Positions 55,206 to 64,000 of a stretch of 64,000 bases of DNA are shown piece after piece. Location: the NCBI GenBank assembly GCA_000149265.1, contig CH003313.1, positions 1,908,342 through 1,972,341 of the forward strand. The letters run 5' to 3'. The position numbers and the translations under genes were made by a program. Position 1 is the stretch's first letter; each line of letters opens with the position of its first letter. The DNA comes from Ciona savignyi (taxonomy: Eukaryota; Chordata; Ascidiacea; Phlebobranchia; Cionidae). Below the pieces are notes generated by a model. The model saw nothing but the letters and a program-made list of their open reading frames with translations, searched no databases and had not been told where the DNA came from.

Positions 55206-56426
55206 ATGAGGATTTTACTGTTACTATCTCAAATCATCTACGTTTGCAGCTCTTCGCAATTTCTTACTTACGGTATGTAGAGTATAATGTTGGGATGTTT
55301 TAATAACTTCGCGATTTTATTTAATTTAATCCGTCAGTTTCTTGGACTTCGCTTGGTTGTTGGCATGAGAATAAATCTGGCGGCAGGGTGATTCCTGCAC
55401 TAGAGAGCACCAATATTCCGATATTAGACGGGCATTACCCTCAACGGACGAATGCGATCGAAAAGTGCGCCAGAGCTGCCTTTCAACTGGGATATGAGAT
55501 ATTCGCACTTCAGGTAACCTCTGTAAAACTACATTTTCCCCTTCCTTTAAAGCAAGGGTTGTGTGCTTGACCTGCGTTACCTAAAACATCCTGTAATTAG
55601 TTTTTCTTCAGGTATCCAAACTTTAAGCAATCAACCAGCCAAATTCGGCGGAGGTATTTTAATAAAACCCTAAAGTTTTTTTAACTTCCAAACCCGGCGA
55701 TTACACTATATTGAATACAACAACCACTCCGGTGTCGTTAAGTTATATTTTCTATAGCATGGCGGGTTTTGTGTGAGTTCGGCCAATGCGAGATCTCGAT
55801 ATAAAGCACACGGCGCCGCTTCGTGTCCATCAGATAATGGAAAAGGTCTTGGTGGTATCAACCACGTTTATGAACTTCATATCAAAGGTGGGAGAGTAAT
55901 TGCGTTTAAAAAAAACGATAAAAATTTTCTTCAAATACAACCAAAGTAGGATTCCGCATATTATCGATAGAAATCTTAAACTTGCTTTTTAATTTCCGAC
56001 TAGTACTATAATAACTTGAGGTTTCCACAGTCCGGAACTGCGGGTTCGATTCCCACCCGACATTATAACTACATTCATTAAACGAGACAGTTCATAAATC
56101 TGAATAACATCCGTCACTTTACATTAAATTCTCTTATAGACGACGTGTATTCCGGGAGTTTCGAAATTGTTCTATCTTCTTCCAAACCAAAAAGAAAGGT
56201 GAACGTCCTTTACAACATGAATATTTGCCTGAGTTCGGCGCCTCGTAAGATGAACGCAACTGCACGAGTCGGGACTGCCGGGGAACAAGCTACCTTCAAC
56301 GTGACAGTCATAAGCAGATCTACGTTGAGCACATTGGTTCAACTGGAACGAACCGATAAACCTACAGGATGGAGTTCCACACAAATCTTCATTGACTGGA
56401 CCATTTACGTCAAACCGACGTTTTAA
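55206..56426 (+). CDS. secreted protein with a GCW/Cys domain, 4 exons, 219 aa
   Basis: Exons 55206-55272, 55338-55513, 55758-55887 and 56140-56426 join in phase (660 nt). Residues 1-19 (MRILLLLSQIIYVCSSSQF) are a signal peptide; an in-frame ATG at 55098 would add a hydrophilic extension and is less likely. Residues about 24-111 form one domain with four Cys (C30, C66, C86, C104) and the motifs SLGCW, RVIPALES, DGHY, RTNAIEKCA, FALQ, GGFCVSS and GGINHVYEL. This pattern (GCW, then R-IP-LEG, then FAxQ-GG-C) resembles WSC-like carbohydrate-binding repeats of marine invertebrate secreted proteins; I am not sure of the exact family. The C-terminal half (about 112-219) has two N-glycosylation sites (NAT, NVT) and no family I know. 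The entire gene sits between the two hAT copies. Confidence 0.75.
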
Positions 56427-56955
56427 ATGTAAAGGACAGTCAAGAACTGGTTACCGATCTGCTGGGTGTATTGGACAAAATACGAGCTGAGTCTGTATAA
56501 ATGTTTGCTTTGTGTAAATATTCAAAGTTAGTTAAACCAAAGTCTAATTACAATTCTTTTGTATTAGCAGTGGGCACAAGACATTTAGCTAAACGTCACA
56601 ATACTTAATCCTAACTTAGTTAAACACACTTTATTTTTCGCTCCTTCGTAAAGTTAACGAATATTACCACGACTGATTTCACTCGAATGATAAAAACAAT
56701 TTAAATATTTAAATAACCATCGAAAGCTAACATGTTTGTTTTATGTACACCAATTGTTTTTCTTTTCACATGTACAAATGTTTTATTTTGGATGTATTTC
56801 TTTGCCTTTCGACATTGCTTATTCTTTAACTTTTTAAATGCAGGATTTAAGTTTTGTAATTTCGAGAGTACTTAATATCTAAATAATTGGGAAGAGAATA
56901 CACAATAATTTTTTTTTTTAATAAATAGAAAGAGGTGTTCACATAAAAGCTAGAC

Positions 56956-57799
56956 CAGGGGTGGGCAACCTTTCTTGGCCTGGGTGCCAAAATCGGCTAA
57001 AATCAATGGAAAAATCCTTCCGCGTGCCAACTAACAATTCGTGAGAACATATTTCTGTTTTTGAATGTTTACTCCTACTACAATAAGAGTTGTACTATTT
57101 CCTACTTTAGTAGGAGTTCTGTACTTTTGAATTGCACTAATGTAACATCAACTAGCTTCTTGTGATGTCATAAAAGCCTATAGCCCTGTAAGCTTTTATG
57201 ACAAATTGTTTGTTAAGTTGATTGGAAGAGAAGTTGCGTAAAAACTTAATTTTACACAGTTTTTTTTGGAAGGAGATTAGCGCTCCCAGAAAATTGTCTC
57301 GCGGACCCCAGTTTGAGAACCGCTGTTTTACAGTAATGACTTTTAATTTTTATCTTTACTGCAAAATAAGCAAGCGCTGAACTATTACTGATAGAGCAAA
57401 CCTTAGGCAGGTGAAAAAGTGTGTTTAACGATGAATTTTTACTCTCATTAACGCAATTTGATAAACGTAACGATGAGCTTATGTGAAATAAGTTACCGGT
57501 CTTTTTTTACTTGCCGAAATATGCAGTTATGACCTTTACCGATACCGAAGAAATTTGCAAGCGGATTGTTGTACCCTTTGGTGTTTGTTGAGTAACAATA
57601 ACACGGTAATAAATAATCAAATCTTTACAACTTACCGTAATAATAAACAGTTTATGCACGTGGCCAAAGCTCAAATAATACAACAACTTTTAAGTTATCA
57701 TCTTTAAGAGAAAGGAATCTAATTTCCTTGAACTACCGTGCCAGAAATACGAGCTCGCGTGCCAAGTTGGGCACGCGTGCCAGGGGTTGCCCATGCCTG
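56956..57799 (+). mobile_element. hAT-like non-autonomous element, copy 2, 844 bp
   Basis: Near-identical to copy 1 over its length (starts CAGGGGTGGGCAACC, ends TTGCCCATGCCTG) but lacks about 170 bp found in copy 1 before GAAATTTGCAAGCGG. Left flank AGCTAGAC, right flank ATTTAAAC, the reverse of copy 1. Confidence 0.85.
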
Positions 57800-58042
57800 A
57801 TTTAAACACTGTTGCCGTCGGATAACCAGTGAGGAAATCCGTATGTTGTAGAATTCATTACTGCCCTCCAGTCACGTGCGGTGAGGTGTGTGGTCGGTGA
57901 AGCACTAACATTTCCAAAGTCTTGTATTCAGTTATCTTTAGCGTAAGCAGTGTTGGTGTTTTAAGTTTTGACGTTTTTCCTTCATAAATTATTTCTTGTA
58001 TTCCTACGTTGCCGTAGACTTAGCTCATTTACATTTATAATA

Positions 58043-58553
58043 CAGTGGAGCCCCGCTTGACGACCACCTCGATAACACGACCACCTCATTATCAGGACCA
58101 CTTCAGTGCGGTCCCAAATAATTTACTATGGTAATGCATTGCACACTGTTTCAATAACACGACCACCCCGGTTTCCAGACCAGGACCGCCATTTTTTGGT
58201 CCAAAACTTCAAATTTAACTCCGATAAAGCGACCACACGTGCCCAATAATGCGCTTTTGTCACCAAAAATAAGTTTAAATTTATTTTGTGATCAAAACAA
58301 TATGATTACATAAGCACGTACACACACACAAAGAAAATTGTGGCAAACAGAACTGAATTTTATATAAGATAAAATATAGAACTAATAGTTGTTTAAAATC
58401 ATTTTTGCAAAAAATATATAAGTAAAAAGGCAGACGTTTTGGCTGCATATGACGACAACTTGCTTTAAAGCAAAATTCGCTAACACGACCACCCCGCTAA
58501 CGCGACCGCTTGATGACGGTCCCGTAGGTGGTCAGGTAAGCGGGGTTCCACTG
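58043..58553 (+). mobile_element. pogo/Tigger-like MITE, 511 bp, TA flanks
   Basis: Terminal inverted repeats CAGTGGAGCCCCGCTT and (inverted) CAGTGGAACCCCGCTT, with TA on both sides (58041-58042, 58554-58555). This start is typical of pogo-group Tc1/mariner elements. The motif AACACGACCACC recurs internally near 58074, 58156 and 58482. No transposase. Confidence 0.85.
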
Positions 58554-58978
58554 TACTAAAATAAGCATTTTTAAGGCAAACATTATGACTAAAAGACAGG
58601 CTAGTCGTAAATTATTTTTTCACATTCCAAAAGGTTCGCAAATTACCTTTGTGAAGTAATAGTTTTAACTATGTGACGTCATATATGAGTCATTTCAGTT
58701 TGTTAGTTGTTTTATTAATAATTATGAGTTCCCAAAGATTCCAAGGGTGACATAGTTTGCTTCGGCCGATAATAATTTTACAAAAACCCCGAAAGGAATT
58801 TCTGTTATTGAAGAAAGTGAAGAGAACAGGACAAATTTTCAGCATTTTCGATATTATCGCTGATATCTACGTATTGGAAGAAAACGTTTACTTCATATTT
58901 TTGGGAAAGTTAAACTTGAATAAAAAATCGGTAAAATTAAGTTACTAAAATAATCCAGTATGGCCCGGAAAACCCCCT

Positions 58979-59070
58979 AGGATAGGATAGGATATTCAAG
59001 TTTATCCCAGTGAATGGGAAAACCAAACGGGGTTATCACACGGGCAATCGTCAGATCACCTCGCGTTCAC
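58979..59070 (-). repeat. SINE 3' fragment
   Basis: Starts with tail units GATAGGATAGGATATTCAAG and ends CAGATCACCTCGCG. Confidence 0.75.
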
Positions 59071-59914
59071 AAAATAAATACATAGAAAGTCTTAATACGA
59101 ATATAATATGCCTATACACCCCCTTAATTCAAATAAAAATATGCCTATATTCAAGAAATACCCGCAAATTCAATTACTAAAACTTATTTACGCTTCATAG
59201 TCCATATAAAACGAAAGGAAATAACAAATAGGATTGAATCTTCTGAAGTTGTTAGGTATTATGATTTTGGTATTTCCCTACACACCTAAGGATATAATCA
59301 CGGCGGCTGTTATGCGAATATCGGCGTCGATTATTCTTTAACAGCCGTTTTTTGAAACTGGTAATAGAAAGGTATAAATGAATAAAATAAACTTGGATAA
59401 TAAGACAAACGGACTCAACATACCACGATTAACCACATTAAATCCTTTAAAACATAAACTACATAAGTAAATATAATAGACTATTACCACGTATTTAAAG
59501 CAGTTAAGACTTAAAATCAACACAACCCAACAGTGAATTTCAATGTGAAAAAAAATAGCTAGACCAACCATTAACCATTTTCCAGAAAAATCCGAAAAAC
59601 TTAACCGCACTAACCACTGAATTGCTCTATGGCTTTAAATAAAAGAAATATATTGAACTAATAATTTAAACATTTTGAAGATGTTAGCTATAATCTATTA
59701 GATATGTAGTTGCAAATTGTGGATTAAATACTCAAGGGAAGCTCCCGCTTAATTAAGCAAACTATTTTAATAGTTTAATCCGAAACGACTAAGTTTACTT
59801 AGATAGCCCCATAAACTGGATTTGACATTAAAACATATTACGAAAATGAAGTCAAAGCTTTCCTCATTCTATACATATGTAGGAATTATGATCGTTTATG
59901 ATCCACCCAGACGC

Positions 59915-60062
59915 CAAGGGCCCACAAACTGTAGTTGTAAAATATTAATTACTAACCTAACTCTAAAATATACAGTAATCCACTGGGTTCAGGCAATGTC
60001 CGCTAAGTGTATTATTTGGATACGCAGTCTTTCATTAGATTGCGTTAAAAAAACTAAAATTG
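59915..60062 (+). repeat. dispersed repeat, copy also at 63199-63346
   Basis: About 148 bp shared (AGGCCCACAAACTGTAGTTG-type start; GGTTCAGGCAATGTCCGCTA; GTATTATTTGxATACGCAGT). The central part includes a SINE-like 'ccactgggttcaggcaatgtccg', so the repeat may itself include a SINE scrap. Confidence 0.65.
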
Positions 60063-61215
60063 TTTGAATATACTGTAGATGTATACCAATCTCGATTTTC
60101 CGTTTGTATAGTTTTGACAGCAGGGTGTGTATATTAATCAACTGTATCGTTTGTTTGGGCAAAGAATGACAATCTACATGTATAGAAATAAAACAGTATT
60201 TTAAGGAATGTTACATATCTTGGCATATTTATGGGACACATATTGTGTAATAGTATTTATTAAACTGAATTATTAACGGATTTTCTTTCTATTTGTGCAG
60301 ATTACGATATTATTTATAAAATTTATGAAACGATAATTATTTCGGATCAACGCACAGTTCGGCAAGAATTGTTTTTTTAATAAGGTTGTATTATTGTGTT
60401 ATTTATATTAAAGTCATTTTTTTATTTACAGAAAACCGCTACTGCTTAACCTCAATAAAATACTTTGAGGAAGCAAGCGAGTCAAGTGACTGTGCCCACG
60501 TTACAAGCAGCATATATTATGAAAATAAATTTTATTTTTTATTTTTTTTCGTAAAATTCTTTAACATTGGTGTTTTGTCTGTTCGAAATAAGCAAAAAGA
60601 ACATATTAAACAATGGTAGCTAACATGGCCTAGATATGTCAAGACCCAAAATTTAAAAGATTTTCTCCGGGGGAATTCCCCATACTAGTAAAATACAAAT
60701 CAACTTTATTTTTAGCATTTTTTTTCTAGGGATTATAGCGCCCAACGTAATAGTCTAAATTTGAATTATTTGTGTGTGATGTTAGCACACTTACCAAATA
60801 TATTAAAAAAAGATAATCGTTTTTTACTTTTGTTGGAAAATTCCCCAAGTTTATTTTTCATTAAACGTATAACAGGAGTAGTGTCTTATCCGTCCCGGAA
60901 AAAAAAAGCTTCTTAAGCCAAACCGTGAATTAGTCATTATAAAGGTATTTGGTTTATTACCGTACTATATTTCCCATTCTAGTGCACCTATAGACACAAT
61001 TTAATATAGAGTGTTTCCATGTGAGCTGTGCAATAAAACGTTTTTATACTCACACCAGGTATTTACTAGTTTATGCTATCAAAAACTTGAGTATATTTTG
61101 CGTTTGCGAGGGTGTATAGTTTTATAGTTATATTTATTAAGTATATCACTGCCCGCTTTTGCTTCTGTGGCTAAACACGAAAGAATGAATAAAACAAGTG
61201 AAATTTTCATTTCAT

Positions 61216-61221
61216 TTTATT
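61216..61221 (-). promoter_or_regulatory. polyadenylation signal of the 80-residue precursor gene
   Basis: AATAAA on the minus strand about 112 nt after the stop codon. Confidence 0.5.
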
Positions 61222-61332
61222 GAAATTTTCATTGGCTCTTTGACCTGAATATAAGAACACAGATTCCAATTAAACAAATTACAAAGTTTCAATGTAAGAG
61301 GAGGCTTACGTGGATGATAGATGAACTCCATC

Positions 61333-62169
61333 CTACATCTCGGCAATTTTCTGCATGAAGCTTTCCATGTCGACTTCTAAATTGTGCACGATATACTTTT
61401 AAAATGTGCATGATAGTACTTTGAATAAAATGCTACAATTATGGGTTTAAGGGTTTGATACTCGTGTTTACCTCGACCATGGATAACATTTTGGGATTAT
61501 TATACCAAAGTAGGATTACCTAAGCTATCGTAGTTTATATAAACGAATAAAACACTTTTATTTTTTAGTTTCCGATAAGTGCACAAATAAACAATTTAAA
61601 ACAGTCACTGGCTTTAAAACAGTCAGTGGGTGTTTTCGATATTAGCTCAGATGGAAGGTCCGATAAAAATTCGGCACCGCCACATTCGCAATATGGATTA
61701 GGACAGACTTTTCGTCATAATATTCGAACAAAAATATACACAATGGCTTACCATCCTCTACGTTTTTGGGAGAGAGTTTGGATCTGCAAAGGTAATTGTT
61801 TAAGCCAAACTAAAATAATGTATATGCTTTATTTAAATGTGAACTGATTATGCTATTTATCGAAACTAGTTTTTTTTGTAAATACAAAATGAGTTATACA
61901 CGCGATTGCCTTTTGTGGTATTGTTATAGGATGTTATAATATTTACTGGTTTTAGTTAGGACTGAATGCTAATGTAGAACGGCCACGATAAACAACACTT
62001 ACTCATCCCATCGGATTCTGCGACGGCGACGGCCTGTCAGCCATTGTATAGCGGTATTTGCTATGGGAACCCAGCTATCATCGGCCTGGAGTTCGGTGCT
62101 CTCCTCTGCTATTACCTGGTGGCCAAGTTGCAGAAGTACCAGAAAAGCAAAAAACACTTTTGAGTTCAT
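61333..62169 (-). CDS. 80-residue secreted peptide precursor, 3 exons, candidate antimicrobial or hormone-like peptide
   Basis: Minus-strand exons 62169-62003, 61783-61752 and 61376-61333 join in phase (167+32+44 nt). Residues 1-21 (MNSKVFFAFLVLLQLGHQVIA) are a signal peptide. An acidic leader EESTELQADD follows, then SWVPIANTAIQWLTG, RRRRR (47-51), IRW, and an acidic tail ending EVDMESFMQKIAEM. The G-R5 site could yield an amidated peptide ending in WLT-amide; alternatively the whole basic segment is the active part and the acidic ends neutralise it. The plan of signal, acidic leader, active segment and anionic tail, and the total of 80 residues, resemble tunicate antimicrobial precursors such as clavanins, but there is no Cys and no sequence match I recognise. 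The function is inferred from architecture only. The 32-nt middle exon is the only path that keeps phase. Confidence 0.72.
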
Positions 62170-62249
62170 CTTCTTGTTTCTTCAATTCCCTGAGTTGATC
62201 TGAAGATCTTCTTTGAAGGTTTGATGTGAAAATTCATATTTTACTTGGC

Positions 62250-62257
62250 TATTTATA
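62250..62257 (-). promoter_or_regulatory. TATA box of the 80-residue precursor gene
   Basis: TATAAATA on the minus strand, 80 nt upstream of the ATG at 62169, a canonical element and spacing. It suggests a strong or inducible promoter. Confidence 0.65.
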
Positions 62258-62837
62258 CGCTTGACATGTAAAATTTCAAGAAACTAAACTTCTCAGAAAT
62301 GCTCATTTTAGATTCTAAACCGCTCGTTTAAACAAATTTGCATATTCTGACTTCGGGTAAACAATATTATAAGCGCCACGTTGTCGTTTTCGAAGTGATG
62401 CCGACCAATAATTATATTTATCACCAATCGTATTTAACTTTAATGAATTTATATTCCACGATTGTGAATGAACAAATGACACTTGGAAACACGCGTGTTC
62501 TTATATGTTGTGTTTTTACAAGCTTTAGTTTCGAACCTTGATGGGCTCGTTACTTGTACTGTTTTTGAATAGAAGTCGGTATATGTATCGGTCGGGTTAA
62601 CCATTCGGACACACAGCCGTCGTAATATTGAAACAAATTAATTTGGAAGTTAAACTTACTAAGGCTGGACAGAACGTACCTTCTCGCAGAAACAACCGAG
62701 CGTTTGGTTGCGGTGTATGGGATTCGAGTCAAAGACTTTCGGTTTACGATTACAGACAAAACCGTTATACCACGCAACCCGATTTTTCACAATTGTTTCA
62801 TTATTGTTTAAAAGCACAGATAACACAGAAACACGCG

Positions 62838-63055
62838 GTCGGCATAATGTGCAAGATATGATTGCCCACCGTATTGGTATGCACAGAAAAGCATAGCTCG
62901 ACTGGATGTGTCATTAGTTTCAGTGGAGGCAGAAAAGTTATCGGAGCCACTGATTCTTTGGGAGGAAAGTTGGCATGAAGAACTGTATAAAATGTAAATT
63001 ACTTCATGCGAAACGGTCTATGCAACCAACGCAGTATGCAGATATGCAAAAATCC
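62838..63055 (+). repeat. direct repeat, copy A
   Basis: Shares GCATAATGTGCAAGATATG-like start, CACAGAAAAGCATAGCTCG and ACGCAGTATGCAGATATGC with 63631-63840, with scattered changes and small gaps. Confidence 0.75.
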
Positions 63056-63198
63056 TTTAAATGCATGGGTTAATAGATAGCCTATCTATGCTTCTATTAT
63101 AAAATGCACCAGGGAAAATATAAAAAAGAAAGGAACTGACCAATCTGTTGCTAAACATATGTTTCTTGACAGACAGTTGAAATAAACACAACTTGTGG

Positions 63199-63346
63199 CC
63201 AAGGCCCACAAACTGTAGTTGTAAAACTTTAATTACCAAACTAACTCAAAAATGTGAAGTAATCTACTGGGTTCAGGCAATGTCCGCTAAGTGTATTATT
63301 TGTATACGCAGTCTTTCACTAGATTGCGTTGTTAAAACTAAATGGT
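63199..63346 (+). repeat. dispersed repeat, partner of 59915-60062
   Basis: See the partner for shared motifs. It lies between the two direct-repeat copies at 62.8 and 63.6 kb, so the repeats interleave. Confidence 0.65.
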
Positions 63347-63630
63347 TGTATGTAAAAGTAGAGGGAACATACTTTTACGAGGTTTTGGTGGGTGTGTATA
63401 TGGAATTGGGTTACCGTAACCATTATAGAGTTTTTTGTTTGAGAGATTTTAATTAATTTCAAGACGAAATAACTAAATTAATTCAAACCTAGTAAACCAC
63501 AAGATTCAAAACCGACGAATACTAACGACTTGTTAAGATCAAACGCAACATCAGCTGGGGCGTCACCCTATAAGTGACCCCGTCTCTCCTTTATATACAG
63601 AGTGGTTAACGCGCCCGATGTGAAAATACA

Positions 63631-63840
63631 TTCGGCCTAATGTGCAAGATATGGTTGCCCACGGTATTCCTATATGCACAGAAAAGCATAGCTCGGATGG
63701 ATGTGTCAACAGTTTCAGTAAAGACTGAAAAAATATCGAAGCCACTGATGCTTTGGAAGAAAATTGGTATTTTACAAAATGTAAATTGTTTCTTGCGAAA
63801 TGTTGTTTGCAGCTAACGCAGTATGCAGATATGCAAAATT
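63631..63840 (+). repeat. direct repeat, copy B
   Basis: Partner of 62838-63055 about 790 bp away, in the same orientation. Confidence 0.75.
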
Positions 63841-64000
63841 TCATTTGTTCAGAGGCTTGGGTTGATTGCTATCGACGCTTCTATTAAAATGTTTCTTTCC
63901 AAGCCAATTAGGAATGGCTCTTGGTGAAAATAATCGTTCCTTATAGATGGAAAGGGGATTTACATATAGAGAGGAAATTATTCAGGCCGAATTCCACATA

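Larger units (their letters stand above)
52296..57807 (+). mobile_element. composite structure: two hAT-like copies around a gene-bearing segment
   Basis: Order from the left: ATTTAAAC, hAT copy 1 (52304-53323), AGCTAGAC, 3.6 kb of unique sequence with the secreted-protein gene, AGCTAGAC, hAT copy 2 (56956-57799), ATTTAAAC. The outer 8-mers match each other and the inner 8-mers match each other, while neither element has matching flanks of its own. Both elements are in the same orientation. Confidence 0.85.
57808..61332. other. gene-poor region
   Basis: Apart from the pogo-like MITE, a SINE piece and a repeat shared with 63.2 kb (59915-60062), nothing is recognised. Several AT-rich open frames here show no family motif or codon bias. 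Confidence 0.45.
62258..64000. other. non-coding region with diverged duplications
   Basis: No gene is supported. Contains the blocks at 62838-63055, 63199-63346 and 63631-63840 described separately; the rest shows nothing recognisable. Confidence 0.45.

Noticed and set aside
56030-56070. tRNA-like TTCGATTCCCACCC segment
   Set aside because: Only a B-box-like loop is present; T-stem pairing is imperfect and no matching acceptor or D-arm precedes it.
59338-59610. Hydrophobic 90-codon minus-strand frame
   Set aside because: AT-rich sequence yields Leu/Ile/Phe-rich frames by chance; no start context, splice partner or family motif.
1-64000. CRISPR arrays, bacterial operons or LTR elements
   Set aside because: Spliced genes, TATA/poly(A) signals and SINEs show a eukaryotic nuclear sequence; no regularly spaced repeats, long terminal repeats or reverse-transcriptase motifs were seen.

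Overview
The window is eukaryotic and most likely ascidian (Ciona-like). The genes are intron-rich, the background is AT-rich, a neuropeptide precursor encodes many -LF peptides of the kind described from Ciona, and a tRNA-derived SINE lies in most introns and spacers. I cannot name the species. All exon models were spliced by hand, checking donor and acceptor sites and phase, so each reads through to a stop codon except where noted. No LTR or virus-derived element and no LINE was recognised.

Layout. 0-1.3 kb: first exon of a leftward gene that leaves the window. 2.4-9.4 kb (+): nine-exon Arg/Ser-rich nuclear-type protein. 10.7-12.9 kb (-): five-exon LF-type neuropeptide precursor, with an inverted partial copy of its own last exon inside its third intron. 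15.5-23.1 kb (+): small EF-hand protein, one exon apparently missing near a 511-base assembly gap. 23.2-27.6 kb: complete PIF/Harbinger transposon with TIRs, TAA target duplication, an intact transposase and an intact MADF-like second protein. 29.1-38.4 kb (+): 16-exon PROSER3-like gene. 41.4-49.2 kb (-): 14-exon NDUFS2 (complex I 49 kDa subunit). 49.4-50.9 kb (-): intronless LAS1L, about 200 bp upstream of NDUFS2 and in the same direction. 52.3-57.8 kb: two direct hAT-like copies bracketing a 3.6-kb segment that carries a complete four-exon secreted-protein gene. 58.0-58.6 kb: pogo-like MITE. 61.3-62.2 kb (-): three-exon gene for an 80-residue secreted peptide precursor with a GRRRRR site. 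59.9-63.9 kb: diverged duplicated blocks.

The host genes do not form one pathway. NDUFS2 (respiration) and LAS1L (rRNA processing) are housekeeping genes; the LF precursor, the WSC-like secreted protein and the 80-residue precursor are secretory. What dominates the window is mobile DNA: some 35 SINE pieces, hAT-, pogo-, piggyBac- and Harbinger-type elements, and several clean nestings that date insertions relative to one another.

The most interesting observations are (1) the crossed 8-bp flanks of the two hAT copies around the secreted-protein gene, which look like gene movement through element-element recombination; (2) the self-complementary neuropeptide gene; (3) the short peptide precursor at 61.3-62.2 kb; and (4) the intact Harbinger element.
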